This document shows, piece by piece, positions 34,125 through 46,551 of a stretch of 64,000 bases of DNA. Both the position numbers and the translations under genes were made by a program. This DNA comes from Rutidosis leptorrhynchoides. Taxonomy: Eukaryota > Streptophyta > Magnoliopsida > Asterales > Asteraceae. Where the stretch lies: positions 207,349,501-207,413,500 of the forward strand of contig NC_092338.1 of NCBI RefSeq assembly GCF_046630445.1, in the 5' to 3' direction. Under the pieces are notes generated by a model. The model did not search any database, was not told the origin of the DNA, and saw only the letters and a list, made by a program, of their open reading frames with translations. Positions within the stretch are counted from its first letter, which is position 1; the number at the start of each line of letters is the position of its first letter.

Positions 34125-34497
34125 TTATAGGTTTTAGGGCTGGGTTTACATTAAGCCCGTGTTCCGCAATATAATGCGGAACACCAGTCATATCATTTTC
34201 GCTCCAAGCAAAAACATCCATGTACTGGACAAGTAATTGGATTATTTGCTTCCTAGTATCCGCACTAATATTGCGTCCCATTCTAATTTTCTGCTCTGGA
34301 TATGCAGGATTAATAATTTCCATATTATCCGCATCATCGGCAGTTTCCTGACCTGCGGTTTTTACGTTAACAGCCGCACAAATAGGCATAATGCTCATTG
34401 AACATATTGTGGCAACCCCTTTATATGTTGAAAATTTGATCATGCGATGAATTGTAGATGGGATAATTTCAAATTTACTTATCATCTCGCATAACAT
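34105..34497 (-). pseudogene. Element D protease-RT linker
   Basis: An ORF piece that continues the protease after a frameshift near 34480 (FEIIPSTIHRMIKF) and contains a segment seen just before RT in Tat elements (IRMGRNISADTRKQIIQLL, VFAWSENDMTGV, HGLNVNPALKPI). Another frameshift near 34110 leads into RT. Confidence 0.8.
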
Positions 34498-34918
34498 AAA
34501 AATCTAACCGCGCATGTCGCGCCAAAGCGTTGTCATTTACATCGGCTAGCTTGATTTCTACTGGCAAAATGCCCATAGGCAATGAAGACTCCCCTGCAAA
34601 ACCAGTTAGCGAAACCGCGGTTGGTTGTAGGTTTGCTTTAATACCCTCCGGCAGCTGAACAAAGCATTGTTCATAGATAATATCAACACTGCTGCCATTA
34701 TCAACATGAACTTTCATGACTGTAATTTCAGCTTCTGCGATTTTGCACGATACTACTATCGGCATTTCAGAAAAATCATCGCTCTGCATTTTCGGGAAAC
34801 TAATTGGCGCAAATTGCCAATTATGATACATTTTAGCTGACTTTCGCTTTTTTCCTCTTTTTTGGGCATTTGCTCGCATAGTAACCACTACATCGCCATT
34901 ATTCCCGATATTACTCAT
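34475..34918 (-). pseudogene. Element D protease; gag absent
   Basis: After a short basic start (RGKKRKSAKMYHNW) comes the aspartic protease with VHVDNGSSVDIIYEQCF (active site D-N-G). The PBS is only about 150 bp upstream, so the whole gag gene (usually several hundred codons in this lineage) is missing. The frame ends after MRDDK because of a small indel. Confidence 0.82.
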
Positions 34919-35062
34919 TATTCTAAATACTCGAGCAACTTACAACTGATTTTAAATGTATTCTCCTGTAAATCATCACAACAAAAACACGATTGAAATT
35001 AAACTAAAGAATTAATCGTTCGATAGCGCAAAATAAATAATTTTTAGTTTAATTCGTAAAAC

Positions 35063-35083
35063 GTGTCCCACGGATGACGCCAA
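35063..35083 (-). promoter_or_regulatory. Element D primer binding site
   Basis: In sense TTGGCGTCATCCGTGGGACA, one base inside the LTR. It resembles the TGGCGCCGTCTGTGGG-type PBS of Tat-lineage elements, with changes. Confidence 0.7.
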
Positions 35084-35084
35084 T

Positions 35085-35570
35085 TGATCAATCCTTAATT
35101 AATGATGTTGCTTAATTACAGATTGAGTGCAATGAGATTATGATGGAGGATGGAGTGTTTGATGATTATTTTGGCCCCGATGATCGTCTTTCACTTTAAA
35201 TATCAAGTGATCAACCACCCCGACCCGGTCTTGATTGTTAATTAGCATAATTCACCTTAACTCAATGTGGAAATTCCTTGGGCAAAGTCACAAGTGAAAA
35301 TCACAAAGGCTTGGGCAAATGGAAGAGAATCAACAACCCATAAATGAGTGGCCAAACTCCCTATTTATAGTATTCGAGATATCCGCGGTCTGCGAATCAC
35401 CTAACCGTCCGCGAAAACTCAGCGGATTAAACCGCAGTCCCTTATTAATGCGGAAACATAACTGTTGTATTTTCAGCGAATATTGCATAGCTTAACTTTA
35501 GAGTTCGCGTAATTCTGCTTTTGGCCTTTAGCAAATAAAATATACAAGTACAATGCCATGTATATGATCA
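35085..35570 (-). repeat. Element D 5' LTR
   Basis: 486 bp with TGATCA at both ends, next to the PBS. The right edge is fixed by comparison with 61069-61085, where the uninterrupted target reads ...tttacatgttaccaattatt. The predicted duplicated target TTACC is at 35571-35575. Confidence 0.85.
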
Positions 35571-35592
35571 TTACCCATTATTATTATTAATA

Positions 35593-35681
<89 letters not shown>

Positions 35682-35830
35682 AATATCATAAGCATTAGTA
35701 AGTATTATTATTATTAATATTATTATTAGTATTATCATAAAAATTATCATTTTTCAAATTATTATTATTAACAAAAAAATTTTATTAAAATTATCATTTT
35801 AAGTATTATTATTCTTATTATCAATACTAG

Positions 35831-35909
<79 letters not shown>

Positions 35910-35924
35910 ATTTATTTTTAATAT

Positions 35925-36023
<99 letters not shown>

Positions 36024-37055
36024 TAATATAACTATATGTACAAATATTAATATACAAAGTAAATATATACAACTTTAAAAATAACAAAAATATTACTAAA
36101 TTAAATAAACAATATATATAAACTGGTTTAATTATTATTACATATTCATTATATGTGTTAATATATATAAATGATATAGGTTCGTGAATCCAAGGTCAAC
36201 CCTGCATTGTTCAGTTTCGTCATATGCATTTTTACTACAAAATACAGTATTGTGAGTTTCATTACACCCTTTTTAAATGCTTTTGCAATATACATTTTTG
36301 GAACTGAGAATACATGCGCTTTTATAAATGTTTGACGAAATAGACACAAGTAATTGAAACTACATTCTATGGGTGAATGATCGAAGCCGAATATGCCCCT
36401 TTTGCTTGGTAACCTAAGAATTAGTAAACCAGTCTACTAATTGACGCGAATCCTAAAGATAGATCTATTGGGCCCAACAAACCCCATCTGTTGTAGCGGA
36501 TGCTTTAGTACTTCGAGTTTTTATATCATGTCCGATGGATGTCTCGAAATGATGGGGATATTCTTATATGCATCTTGTTAATGTCGGTTACCAGGTGTTC
36601 AATCCATATGAATGGTTTTTGTCTCTATGCATGGGACGTATATTTATGAGAAATGAAAATCTTGTGGTCTATTAAAATGATGGAAATGAATGATTATGAT
36701 AAACTAATGAACTCACCAATCTTTTAGTTGACACTTGAAAGCATTTTTATTCTCAGGTATGAAAGAAATCTTCCGCTGTGCATTTGCTCATTTTAGAGAT
36801 ATTACTTGGAGTCATTCATGACATATTTCAAAAGATGTTGCATTCGAGTCATTGAGTTCATCAGGATTATTACTAAGTCAATTATAGTTGGATATACTAT
36901 GAAATGATCTGCATGCCTTCAACTTTCGATGTAATGAAAGTTTGTCTTTTAAAAACGAATGCAATGTTAGTAAATGTATCATATAGAGGTCAAGAACCTC
37001 GCGATGTAACCAAATGTAATGTATTCATCCAGATAGATTAGGTCGGGTCCTTTCA
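35571..37055 (+). repeat. Element E 5' LTR, 3' part only
   Basis: Matches the 3' part of the other LTR, about 61080-62477, and ends CGGGTCCTTTCA directly before the PBS. Element D is inserted at its left edge, in the tail of the tRNA-like segment. It contains (ATT)n (35577-35680, 35832-35906) and (AT)n (35929-36019) tracts. Confidence 0.9.
35577..36019. repeat. (ATT)n and (AT)n microsatellites in E 5' LTR
   Basis: ATT tracts at about 35577-35680 and 35832-35906, and an AT tract at 35929-36019. The AT tract is nearly absent at the matching site in the 3' LTR (about 61430-61445). Confidence 0.95.
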
Positions 37056-37057
37056 GT

Positions 37058-37069
37058 TGGTATCAGAGC
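37058..37069 (+). promoter_or_regulatory. Element E primer binding site
   Basis: TGGTATCAGAGC, the standard initiator-Met tRNA complement, two bases after the LTR end. Confidence 0.92.
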
Positions 37070-37198
37070 AGTGTTCTTAGCGAACCAGGTCTCTCATTAG
37101 TGTGTCTAACTGATAGTTGATTAGATGCATTAGTGAGTCTAGACTTCGACCGTGTATGCATGTCAAAAGTTTTGCTTATCATTTCGTGTCGAAAATTA
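37070..37198 (+). other. Element E leader
   Basis: Leader of E up to the insertion of F, homologous to F's leader (reverse of about 49580-49705) and in part to element B's leader (23445-23526). The last five bases, AATTA, are one copy of F's target duplication. Confidence 0.85.
37194..37198. repeat. Target-site duplication of element F, left copy (AATTA)
   Basis: Matches 54543-54547 directly after F's other LTR. Confidence 0.92.
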
Positions 37199-38527
37199 TT
37201 TCATGACCCGTCCTAATCCATAAGAACGAATACATTACACTTGGTTACATTGCGAGGTACTTGACCTCTTTATGATACATTTTACAAACATTGCATTCGT
37301 TTTTAAAAGACAAACTTTCATTTCATTGAAAGTTGACGGCATGCATACCATTTCATAATATATCCAACTATACTTGACTTAATAATAATTTTGATGAACT
37401 CGAAGACTCGAATGCAACATCTTTTGAAATATGTCATGAATGACTCCAAGTAATATCTCTAATATGAGCAAATGCACGGCGGAAGATTTCTTTCATACCT
37501 AAGAATAAACATGCTTTCAAGTGTCAATCAAAAGGTTGGTGAGTTCATTAGTTTAACATAAATAATCATTTCCATCATTTTAATAGACCACAAGATTTTC
37601 ATTTTCATTTCTCATAAATATACGTCCCATGCATAGAGACAAAAATCATTCATATGGATTGAACACCTGGTAACTGACATTAACAAGATGCATATAAGAA
37701 TATCCCCTATCATTCCGGGAAATCCTTCAGACATGATAAAAACGAATTCGAAGTACTAAAACATCCGGTACTTTAGATGGGGTTCGTTAGGCCCAATAGA
37801 TCTATCTTTAGGATTCGCGTCAATTAGTAGATCGGTTTACTAATTCTTAGGCTACCAAGCAAAATGGGCATATTCGGGTTCGATCATTCACCCATATAAT
37901 GTAGTTTCAATTACTTGTGTCTATTTCGTAAAACATTTATAAAAGCGAATGTATTCTCAGTCTCAAAAATATATATTGCAAAAGCATTTAAAAAGGGAGT
38001 AATGAAACTCACAATACTGTATTCTGTAGTAAAAATACATATGACGTCATTGAACAAATGTAGGGTTGGCGTCGAATTCACGAACCTATATCATTTATAT
38101 GTATATTAACACATATAATCGTAATCAAATAAGTTTATATATTAATATTAGTAATATATTTTATATTTTCATTTTCTATCTTATTAATAAATAATTAATA
38201 TATATTTTTAATTTAAATAAGTTCTTAATATTAATATATCAAATACTTATTAAATTACTTTAATTAACCGATTTATTGATAATTGATATATATAATAAAT
38301 ATAATACATATAACTTAATATTTGTTTGGTAGAAATAATAATAATAATAATACTAAATAAAAAGTTGTATTATTTTTACAATAAAAACACTAATAGTGAT
38401 AATAATGCTTAAAAATAATATTTGATAATAATAATACTGATAATTATAATAACTATAAAACTAATAATTTTTCTGCTAAAGATAATTATGATACTAGTTT
38501 AGGTGTAATAATAATCCTAATGGTAAT

Positions 38528-38533
38528 AATAAC

Positions 38534-38622
<89 letters not shown>

Positions 38623-38630
38623 TGATGATG

Positions 38631-38697
<67 letters not shown>

Positions 38698-38702
38698 TGA
38701 TG

Positions 38703-38782
<80 letters not shown>

Positions 38783-38919
38783 TCTAATAATAGTAATTAT
38801 AATGATAAGTAAGATGTTAATTCTTATAATAATATTGATAATGATAAAAAATAATAATAATTCTAATGATAGTAATAATTTTAATTATAATGTAAATTTT
38901 TAATGTTAATGATAATAAC

Positions 38920-39017
<98 letters not shown>
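38528..39017. repeat. (AAT)n microsatellites in F 3' LTR
   Basis: Two long AAT tracts, about 38528-38781 (with ATG interruptions) and 38927-39017. The second directly abuts the tRNA-like segment and looks like its grown tail. Confidence 0.95.
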
Positions 39018-39105
39018 GTAAACTACCTCAAAGAAGTAGTCCTAAAAATGCCCAAGTCCGGGTTTGAACCCGTGACGTCCCGATAACATTCTTAACCACT
39101 CCTTT
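39016..39105 (-). repeat. tRNA-like (SINE-like) segment in F 3' LTR
   Basis: In sense it shows a box A-like GAGTGGTTAAGAATG (39088-39103) and a box B-like GGTTCAAACCC (39060-39070), then GGACTTGGGCATTTTTAGG, a short body (CTACTTCTTTGAGGTAG) and the TTA tract. Head, body and simple-repeat tail are the layout of a tRNA-derived SINE. The T-arm hairpin (CGGGTTCAAACCCG) is complete. Confidence 0.7.
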
Positions 39106-41985
39106 GACCTCACTTTTTCTGATTAAAACTAGGATTTTAATTTATTTAACCCGATCCTATTTGTTTCCCTTTCTCTTTTTCTTCTTCAATTTCAAAACCC
39201 ATTTGATCATCATTGCCATTTCTCTATCTTATTCTTGTTCATCATCATCATTAGCATACATCGTCTCCATCATCTTAGCCATACAAGTTATTATCATGAT
39301 CCTTTACATAACCATCATCATACAATTACATCATTATCATATCATACGATCATCGTCATTATCTTAATCGTATATTTCTGTTTTCCTTTTTCATTTATCA
39401 TTTTCATTATCACCAACACACCCTCTTTATTACCATCGACTCATAATAAGTTCATCATCATCATCACTATCTTCCTAATTATCTATCATCTATTACTTCG
39501 CAATTATTATTGGCATGTTATCACAATCTTACTGTCATCAACTTAAACTCGTTACTAGCATTAAAATTGGTCCAGAATCACTTCAGACCAACAGTCAAGC
39601 CCAATTGTAATCCACTTACTAATAAATGGCCCAACAACAATTAGCCTAAACAAAAGTCCATTAATTTAAATGGGCTGTAACAGTCCAGATACCTTGGTTA
39701 GCCTGTATAACAAATAAGAAGTCCAAAATGTGAGTTTGTGAATGATTTAATTCGATCATGATCAACATAGCCCCACCATGTTCCTTTATTGTATAAAAAA
39801 ATTCGCTTTTTTTTTAATCCCACTAGTGAATAAGTGTGTGGGTATGATAGTGGATGTCAGCCCTTCTATAATCAAATAAAAATCAAAAGCAATCGTATCA
39901 TTTGATTTATCAAGTGGATGAAGTGGGGTTCGGTACCACTAGATCAAGCATAAGGCAGCTGTCAAGCAGTAGGAAATAAATCACATGTTTGTAGTTCTAT
40001 GGTAGTGATGTGATCGAAGGGTAATAACAAAATAGTAGCAATGATATACGTAAAAAAAATATAGTGGTTTAGGCAAACTGCAGCAAAATAAAATTTATTA
40101 CTGCAGTAATGTTTGGTTTGATGTTTGAACAAAAAGAAGCAGAAAGAAATGCAAGCACCTGAAGTTGGAAATAAATGGGTGCGTTTATAGTGGCTGTTAT
40201 GAGGTTGTTTCACAGCATGTAAATAGCAGTAATAATAAATGAAATAGAAGACTGCAGCGGTAGTAGTAATAGTAGACGTGTAGAGGTGGCGATTTGGGTT
40301 GTAGAATCATGGTTTAGAGGTGAGTTTCGAATGGACAACCATATTAAAATAGAAGTAATGCAGCAGTTTTTAATATGAAACAGATAGAATATTAGTTGCA
40401 GGTCTGGTGGGTGTTTTAACGGTTGAAGGTGGTGATCAATCATGGAGAAAGAACCGGCGGTGGTTGCATGATGGTGGTGGTTCGTGGGTAGTGGTGTGAT
40501 AGGTTCCGGTCAAACATAATGATGGTGATGAAGTGATCGAACACTAGTGAATGGGTTTCGTTATTTGTGGTTGTTAAACGAGTTTGATCAAACATAAATT
40601 ATGAATCACTAGCTCGTGAGTGTTTGGCTTTGCATAGTCCCTGGACAGAAAATAGGAGAGTATAGCATTAGCATATGAATTACAACAGCAACATTTATGA
40701 TTTTGGGTCTGGTTCTCGGTTGTAAAACATTTACAACAATTGACGATTCTTGTGATGGTTTGGTGATCGTTATAGTTATGGTGATGAAGTTAGTTTTTAA
40801 GTGGGTTTCGATATTCATGAAAGAAACAGAAAGGCAATAACACAGAGGTTTGATGGTTTGAGGTTCCCAAATAAACAGAAAAGAGAAGTAGTTTGATGGG
40901 TTGTGTGATGGTGATTTCAAAACAGAAAGAAAAAGAAATCGGGCATCCATAGTTAAAGGTTGTGGTGGCGATTGAGATGAAGGTAATGGTGTGAAGTGGT
41001 TCAACGAAGGTGGTGGCGATATGCAGTTTAGACAAATGGGTGTTGTGATGGAAACCTGTAACTAGTGAAGGTTGTTTGTGTTAGTGTTAATATCCATCCT
41101 AATCTATTTGTTATTATATGTATATACAGATGGCTAAAGAATCAAAAACATTGATGTGGAGACAAATAGAAGGTTGATATGCGACCCACATTAAACAGTA
41201 ATCAAATCCGTGAATCTCAAATTTCATTCTCATTTAAATATAATAATAATATAATAATAATTATAATAATATTAAAATAGAAACGTGTGATAATATTAGC
41301 CGTCGTCTACTATTTCATTCACGGACTAAAATTCGTGCTCCGTTGACAATGGATAAAAGTACAGAGAAAAATTCTAAATTTTTATATTAAACATCTTTTA
41401 TTTATTCTAATCATTATTTTATAAAAACGGTTATTAATTATTTTTAAATTTATTAAATGAAATTTAAATCACTGTCCGCGCTCGATCTCAAGTAAAATAT
41501 AAAAAGTGTTAAAACTTTAACGAATAGTTCCTAAATACATTCTTAATAAGCCTAACATTTATAGAACTCATTTTCATATCACCGTGTATTTTAAAGTTAC
41601 ATAAGTTTGAATTTAACTTGCTTAATATCAATCGGAACATCAAACGAGTATTACAATTATTTAATATTTATTTTTAATATACTATATATATATAGATATA
41701 TTTTAAATAATAATTATTATAATATCCTATTTTTATTTTATTAATTTTTAATAACAACAACATGTAATACTTCAATTTATACTTCAAATTATTATTTATA
41801 TATACATACACACATATATATTTAAAATTAATTGTTCGTGAATCGTCGGGCACATTCCAAAGGTAAATGATTACATGAAAATAGTTTACAAATTTTAATA
41901 TTCAACATTACAGACTTTGCTTATCGTGTCGAAAATCAAATAAGAATTAAGTTTAAATTTGGTCAGAAATTTCCGGGTCGTCACA

Positions 41986-42010
41986 GTACCTACCCGTTAA
42001 AGAAATTTCG
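41986..42010 (-). promoter_or_regulatory. Element F polypurine-tract region
   Basis: In sense ...GAAATTTCTTTAACGGGTAGGTAC directly before the LTR, identical in type to 58127-58147 in E. Confidence 0.75.
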
Positions 42011-42650
42011 TCTCGAAATTTGATTGGGATGGTCATGGCTGACAATAAGTATGCTTTTATAACTTATATGAGTTGATTAATTAGAGTTTTATCATCAGTT
42101 AGCAATATGGATAAAACAATTCGTTTATGTGAAGAGTACGAGTAAATTATCACAAAAGTGTGAAAATGAGTAAATGAAAATTTGTCATATCTTTTTACAT
42201 AGATAGGATTGATTTCCAGAGTTCAAGGAATTCGGAGAAAATATTCGTAACAAGATTTGGTTCTTCGTTAAATAAGAAAATTAGAATCCCATTTGGTTAG
42301 ATGCGATAATTTGCCTCGATTGCACTGTCGGATATTTTACTATAAATCTACTCCCTTCGTTTCCTTTGTATTTTGGAGTTCCACCCTTTTGTTTTCTCTT
42401 CTCGACTTTTAGTCAAATGAATAATGGTCCAGAATTCGTAGGTATGAGCTTTGGAATGAACATAGCTAATGAAATCGTAATAGCACGATCTGACTTGTCA
42501 AATTATCAGAATTCAAAAGAAAAGATAGAACTATCAGGGAGATATGTTCTCTAATGTTTGGAGATTAGGTAGAATGTAAGAGTCATGTAAAATGGTACAT
42601 GATGACGTTAAGGTCTGTGAATCATCACATTTCATTTAGAAACTCAGTAT
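42011..42650 (-). other. Element F internal region, 3' part
   Basis: Noncoding, homologous to 57468-58130 of E in inverted orientation. It ends with AGTAT (42646-42650), the left target copy of solo LTR G. Confidence 0.8.
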
Positions 42651-44461
42651 TGTGATGACCCAGAAATTTCCGACCAAATTTAAGCTTAATCTTTATATGA
42701 TTTCGACACGATAAGCAAAGCCTGTAAAGTTGAGTCTCAAAAAAAAAAATTGAATTGTTATCATATATTAAATTACCCGATGACTATTTTCGACGATTCG
42801 CGAACCTGTAATCATAAATAGAAATGTATATATATAAATAACTATACATGTAAATAATTATATATTATAAATTAAATATATTAAAGAACTATTAAGTAAT
42901 TATGACATAAAACTTAAACTTGTTATTTAAAACTGTTTATTTAAATAGAGAAAATAGATTGAATATACATAATTTATCAACGTTAACAAAGTAATAAATG
43001 TTATACTCTGAGATTTATTTGATTCAATATATATAATTAATATATTTATCTACTTGATAATTAAAACATAATTATATATATATAAGTTGAAATATATATG
43101 CATATCTGATTTCCATACATAATTATTGATTGCATGTAGATTGAAATATATTAAAATGTATAAATATTAAATAGTCAATATGTGTTGTCATATAATATAT
43201 ATTATATAAATGGGTAAATATTACATAATTAAAAATATGTGAGGTTAATATATTAAATGAAATTACAAGTTAAAAATATAGTTGTTATGTTAATATTATT
43301 ATTACTTTCATTAGTATTATCAATATTAATATTAATGTTAAAATCAGTAATATTAATAGTAATATTTTTAAATACATCACATATAGATATGAAAACTTAA
43401 TATATAAATTGTTATAGTATTATTACTAATATTAATACTATCGTTAATAATATTAGTATTATTATAATAAATATTATTATTATTACTAATATTATTGTTG
43501 TAAATTATATAGTTATTATTATCATTATTATTAATAATAATATTATTAATATTACCATTATGTTATCATAAATTTTATTATAATTATCTATAATATTAAG
43601 AGGATTATTATTATTGTATTAAGATTAATTATGGTATTAATACATATATATATAAAAACACTATAAATACAGGTATAAATATATAAAAATGCCGACGCAT
43701 TATAAGTGAAGTCAGTATCTGAATTTTTATATATTTTTTGTGTGTTTCTGTTCGTCTGTGACTATTTGTCGAACCTCACATCTCCATTATGAATAAAACA
43801 GCTAATAATTTACGAAGCACTCAATTATCAAACACCTTTATCTGTTACAATTACTTTTAAGTTCCATAAAGTGGGTAATTAATCAGAAAACTGATGAAGG
43901 TATGCTCGTGAACCCCTGTTATTGAATATTATAGCCAAATTTCAAATTCGTGCTTTATTTTAAAATCTAGAATTACAGAGTTGTTAGGAATCTTATAATG
44001 AAACTATCTACAAATTCTCAAATTCTAATTCGTTAAATCAAGGTTTAATTCTTGAGTCAAAGTTTTTGATAAAAAAAAAGTCAATTTTTGTTCTAAGATC
44101 AAATTCGGAAATTTCGTGACATTTTTGTTGAAATTGATGATTGAAAACGTTTTTATGGATCATTTGAAACACAAGTTGTTTTATAATCTTTTGATAAAAC
44201 TTTATAAAACTCAAAATCATTTTTTTTTTGTTTATAACCTGCGACGAACAGCAGGTATGTATTTTTTTTTTCATTTTTTAAAAAATATAAAAGTTTTGAT
44301 ATTGATTAGTTAAGGATTGTTTGAAGTATTTAAGGCGATGTTGTGTTGATTTGAATGTTAAAGATTGATTAAATTTATAAGGAAGAAGAAGAAGAAAAGT
44401 AACAGAAAATAATACGGGTTATGTAAGTTAGTTTTGGGTATTAATCAGAAAAAGAGCAGCA

Positions 44462-44560
44462 GCTCAATGGTTAAGAGGAGTGTTGGTGTGAACGAGAGGT
44501 CTCGAGTTCGAACCTTGGCAGGGACATTAATCTTTTTGGGACTTGTTACTTGAGTTAGTT
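44462..44560 (+). repeat. tRNA-like (SINE-like) segment in solo LTR G
   Basis: Box A-like CTCAATGGTTAAGAGG (44463-44478), box B-like GAGTTCGAACC (44504-44514), then a short body (TTTTTGGGACTTGTTACTTGAG) and a TTA tract. The box B is closer to the canonical form than in the other copies, while the region before it has diverged. Confidence 0.7.
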
Positions 44561-44598
44561 TATTATTATTATCATTATTATTATAATTATTACTATTA

Positions 44599-44650
<52 letters not shown>
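44561..44650. repeat. (TTA)n microsatellite after tRNA-like segment, LTR G
   Basis: TTA repeat with ATC/TAA interruptions, directly following the SINE-like body. Confidence 0.93.
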
Positions 44651-44651
<1 letters not shown>

Positions 44652-45344
44652 GTATCAATATTATTATGGTTATTAGTATGATTATTGTTAAGAATGTTAT
44701 GATTATTATTACTATTATCAAGTATTATTATTTAGTATTATTATTATTATTACTATTAATATTATTTATTGGTATTATGATATTATTAATTATTATCGAT
44801 ATTATTATTAATAACATGATTATTAAAAATTAGTATCAGTAATATAGTTCCTATTATTATCACTACTAATATTATAATTGAGTAGCATTATTCTTTATGT
44901 TATCAGTAGTATTATTACCAATGTTACTAATACTATAATTATTATTATTAAGTAATAGTATTATTATTATTATTAGTATTATGAAGAAAACAATAAAAAG
45001 TTACTACTATTTTATTTAATATTCTTATTAGTATCATCTTAGAATTTTTATCATTATTATTAATAAAAGAATTATTATTAAATTTACCATTAGTAATAAG
45101 ATTGTTACAACTATTATTATTACGTATTAATATCAAACCGTATTATATTCCTAGTCTTTATTATTCAATTATTAAAAACTACTGATATTATCATTATCAT
45201 GAGATTTATTATAAAAAACTATCATTAGTAATATTATTAATAGAATTATAATAATATTAGCATTTCATTGACATTAGTATTATTATTGTTATTATTTCAG
45301 ATATTATCATTAGTAATACTAAATGTAAAGTTTTAACAAACAAA

Positions 45345-45461
<117 letters not shown>

Positions 45462-46551
45462 AAATAAACATATGTAACACATAATCTAAGATATAATATA
45501 AATATATAATTTTAAATGAAATTTAGTATAAATTTTATATAACTACACTTACATAAATAACATATGTATATTATTAATATAAAAATGATATAACTAATAA
45601 AATCTATATATATTTGTTCGATTACAACTATGTGTATTAATAAATATACAAATGATATAGGTTCGTGAATCCAAGGCCAACCCTGCATTGTTCAATATCG
45701 TCATATGTATTTTTACTACAAAATACATTATCGTGAGTTTCATTACTCCTTTTTAAATGCTTTTGCAATATATATTTTTGGGACTTAGAATACATGCGCT
45801 GCTTTTATAACTGTTTTACGGAATAGACATAAGTAATCAAAACTACATTATATGGTTGAATGGATCGAAGCCGAATATGCCCCTTTTAGCTTGGTAGCCT
45901 AAGAATTAGGGAACAGACCCCCTAATTGACGCGAATCCTAAAGATAGATCTATCGGGCCCAACAAGCCCAATTCTAGAATTTGGAATGCTTTAGTACTTC
46001 GAAATTATCATGTCCGATGGGTGTCCCAGAATGATGGGGATATTCTATATGCATCTTGTTAATGTCGGTTACCATGTGTTCAATCCATATGAATGATTAT
46101 TTTTGTCTCTATGCATGAGACGTATATTTATGAGAACTGAAAATGAAAATCTTGTGGTATATTAAAATGATGGAAATGAATATTTATGATAAACTAATGA
46201 ACTCACCAACCTTTTGGTTGACACTTGAAAGCATGTTTATTCTCAGGTTTTAAAGAAATCTTCCACTGTGCATTTGCTCATTTTATAGATATTACTTGGA
46301 GTCATTCATGGCACATTTTAAAAGACGTTGCATTCGAGTCGTTGAGTTCATCAAGATTATTATTAAGTCAATTATAGTTGGATATATTCTGAAATGGTAT
46401 GCATGCCTGTCAACTTTCGATGTGATGAAAGTTTGTCTTTTAAAAATGAATGTAATGTTTGTAAAATGTATCATATAGAGGTCAGAACCTCGCAATGTAA
46501 CCAAATGTAATGTATTCGTCCAGATGGATTAGGATGGGTCATGAAAAGCTT

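Larger units (their letters stand above)
30620..35570 (-). mobile_element. Element D: Tat-lineage Ty3/gypsy element, gag missing, left end outside window
   Basis: Reading leftwards: 5' LTR (35085-35570), PBS, protease, RT, RNase H, a second RNase H, integrase, and a noncoding tail to 30620, where element C interrupts it. The second, archaeal-type RNase H between the first RNase H and integrase marks the Tat lineage (family knowledge). Its 3' LTR is not found between 30620 and 31136 and must lie left of base 1. Coding is strongly decayed. It inserted in the 5' LTR of element E. Confidence 0.85.
37199..41985 (-). repeat. Element F 3' LTR
   Basis: In sense it begins TGTGACGACCCGGAAATTTC and ends ACGGGTCATGAAA. 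It contains (AAT)n tracts (38528-38781, 38927-39017) and a tRNA-like segment (39016-39105). ORFs of 77-131 codons at about 40210-41035 have matching copies in the twin LTR but no recognisable domain. Confidence 0.93.

Noticed and set aside
38520..38903. Poly-Ile ORF, also at 51114-51449
   Set aside because: Translation of an AAT microsatellite, not a protein.
40609..41004. 131-codon ORF present almost identically at 53146-53541
   Set aside because: Both are in twin LTRs of one element, so their identity is due to recent duplication and not to selection. The composition is low-complexity Ser/Pro/Thr and no domain is seen.
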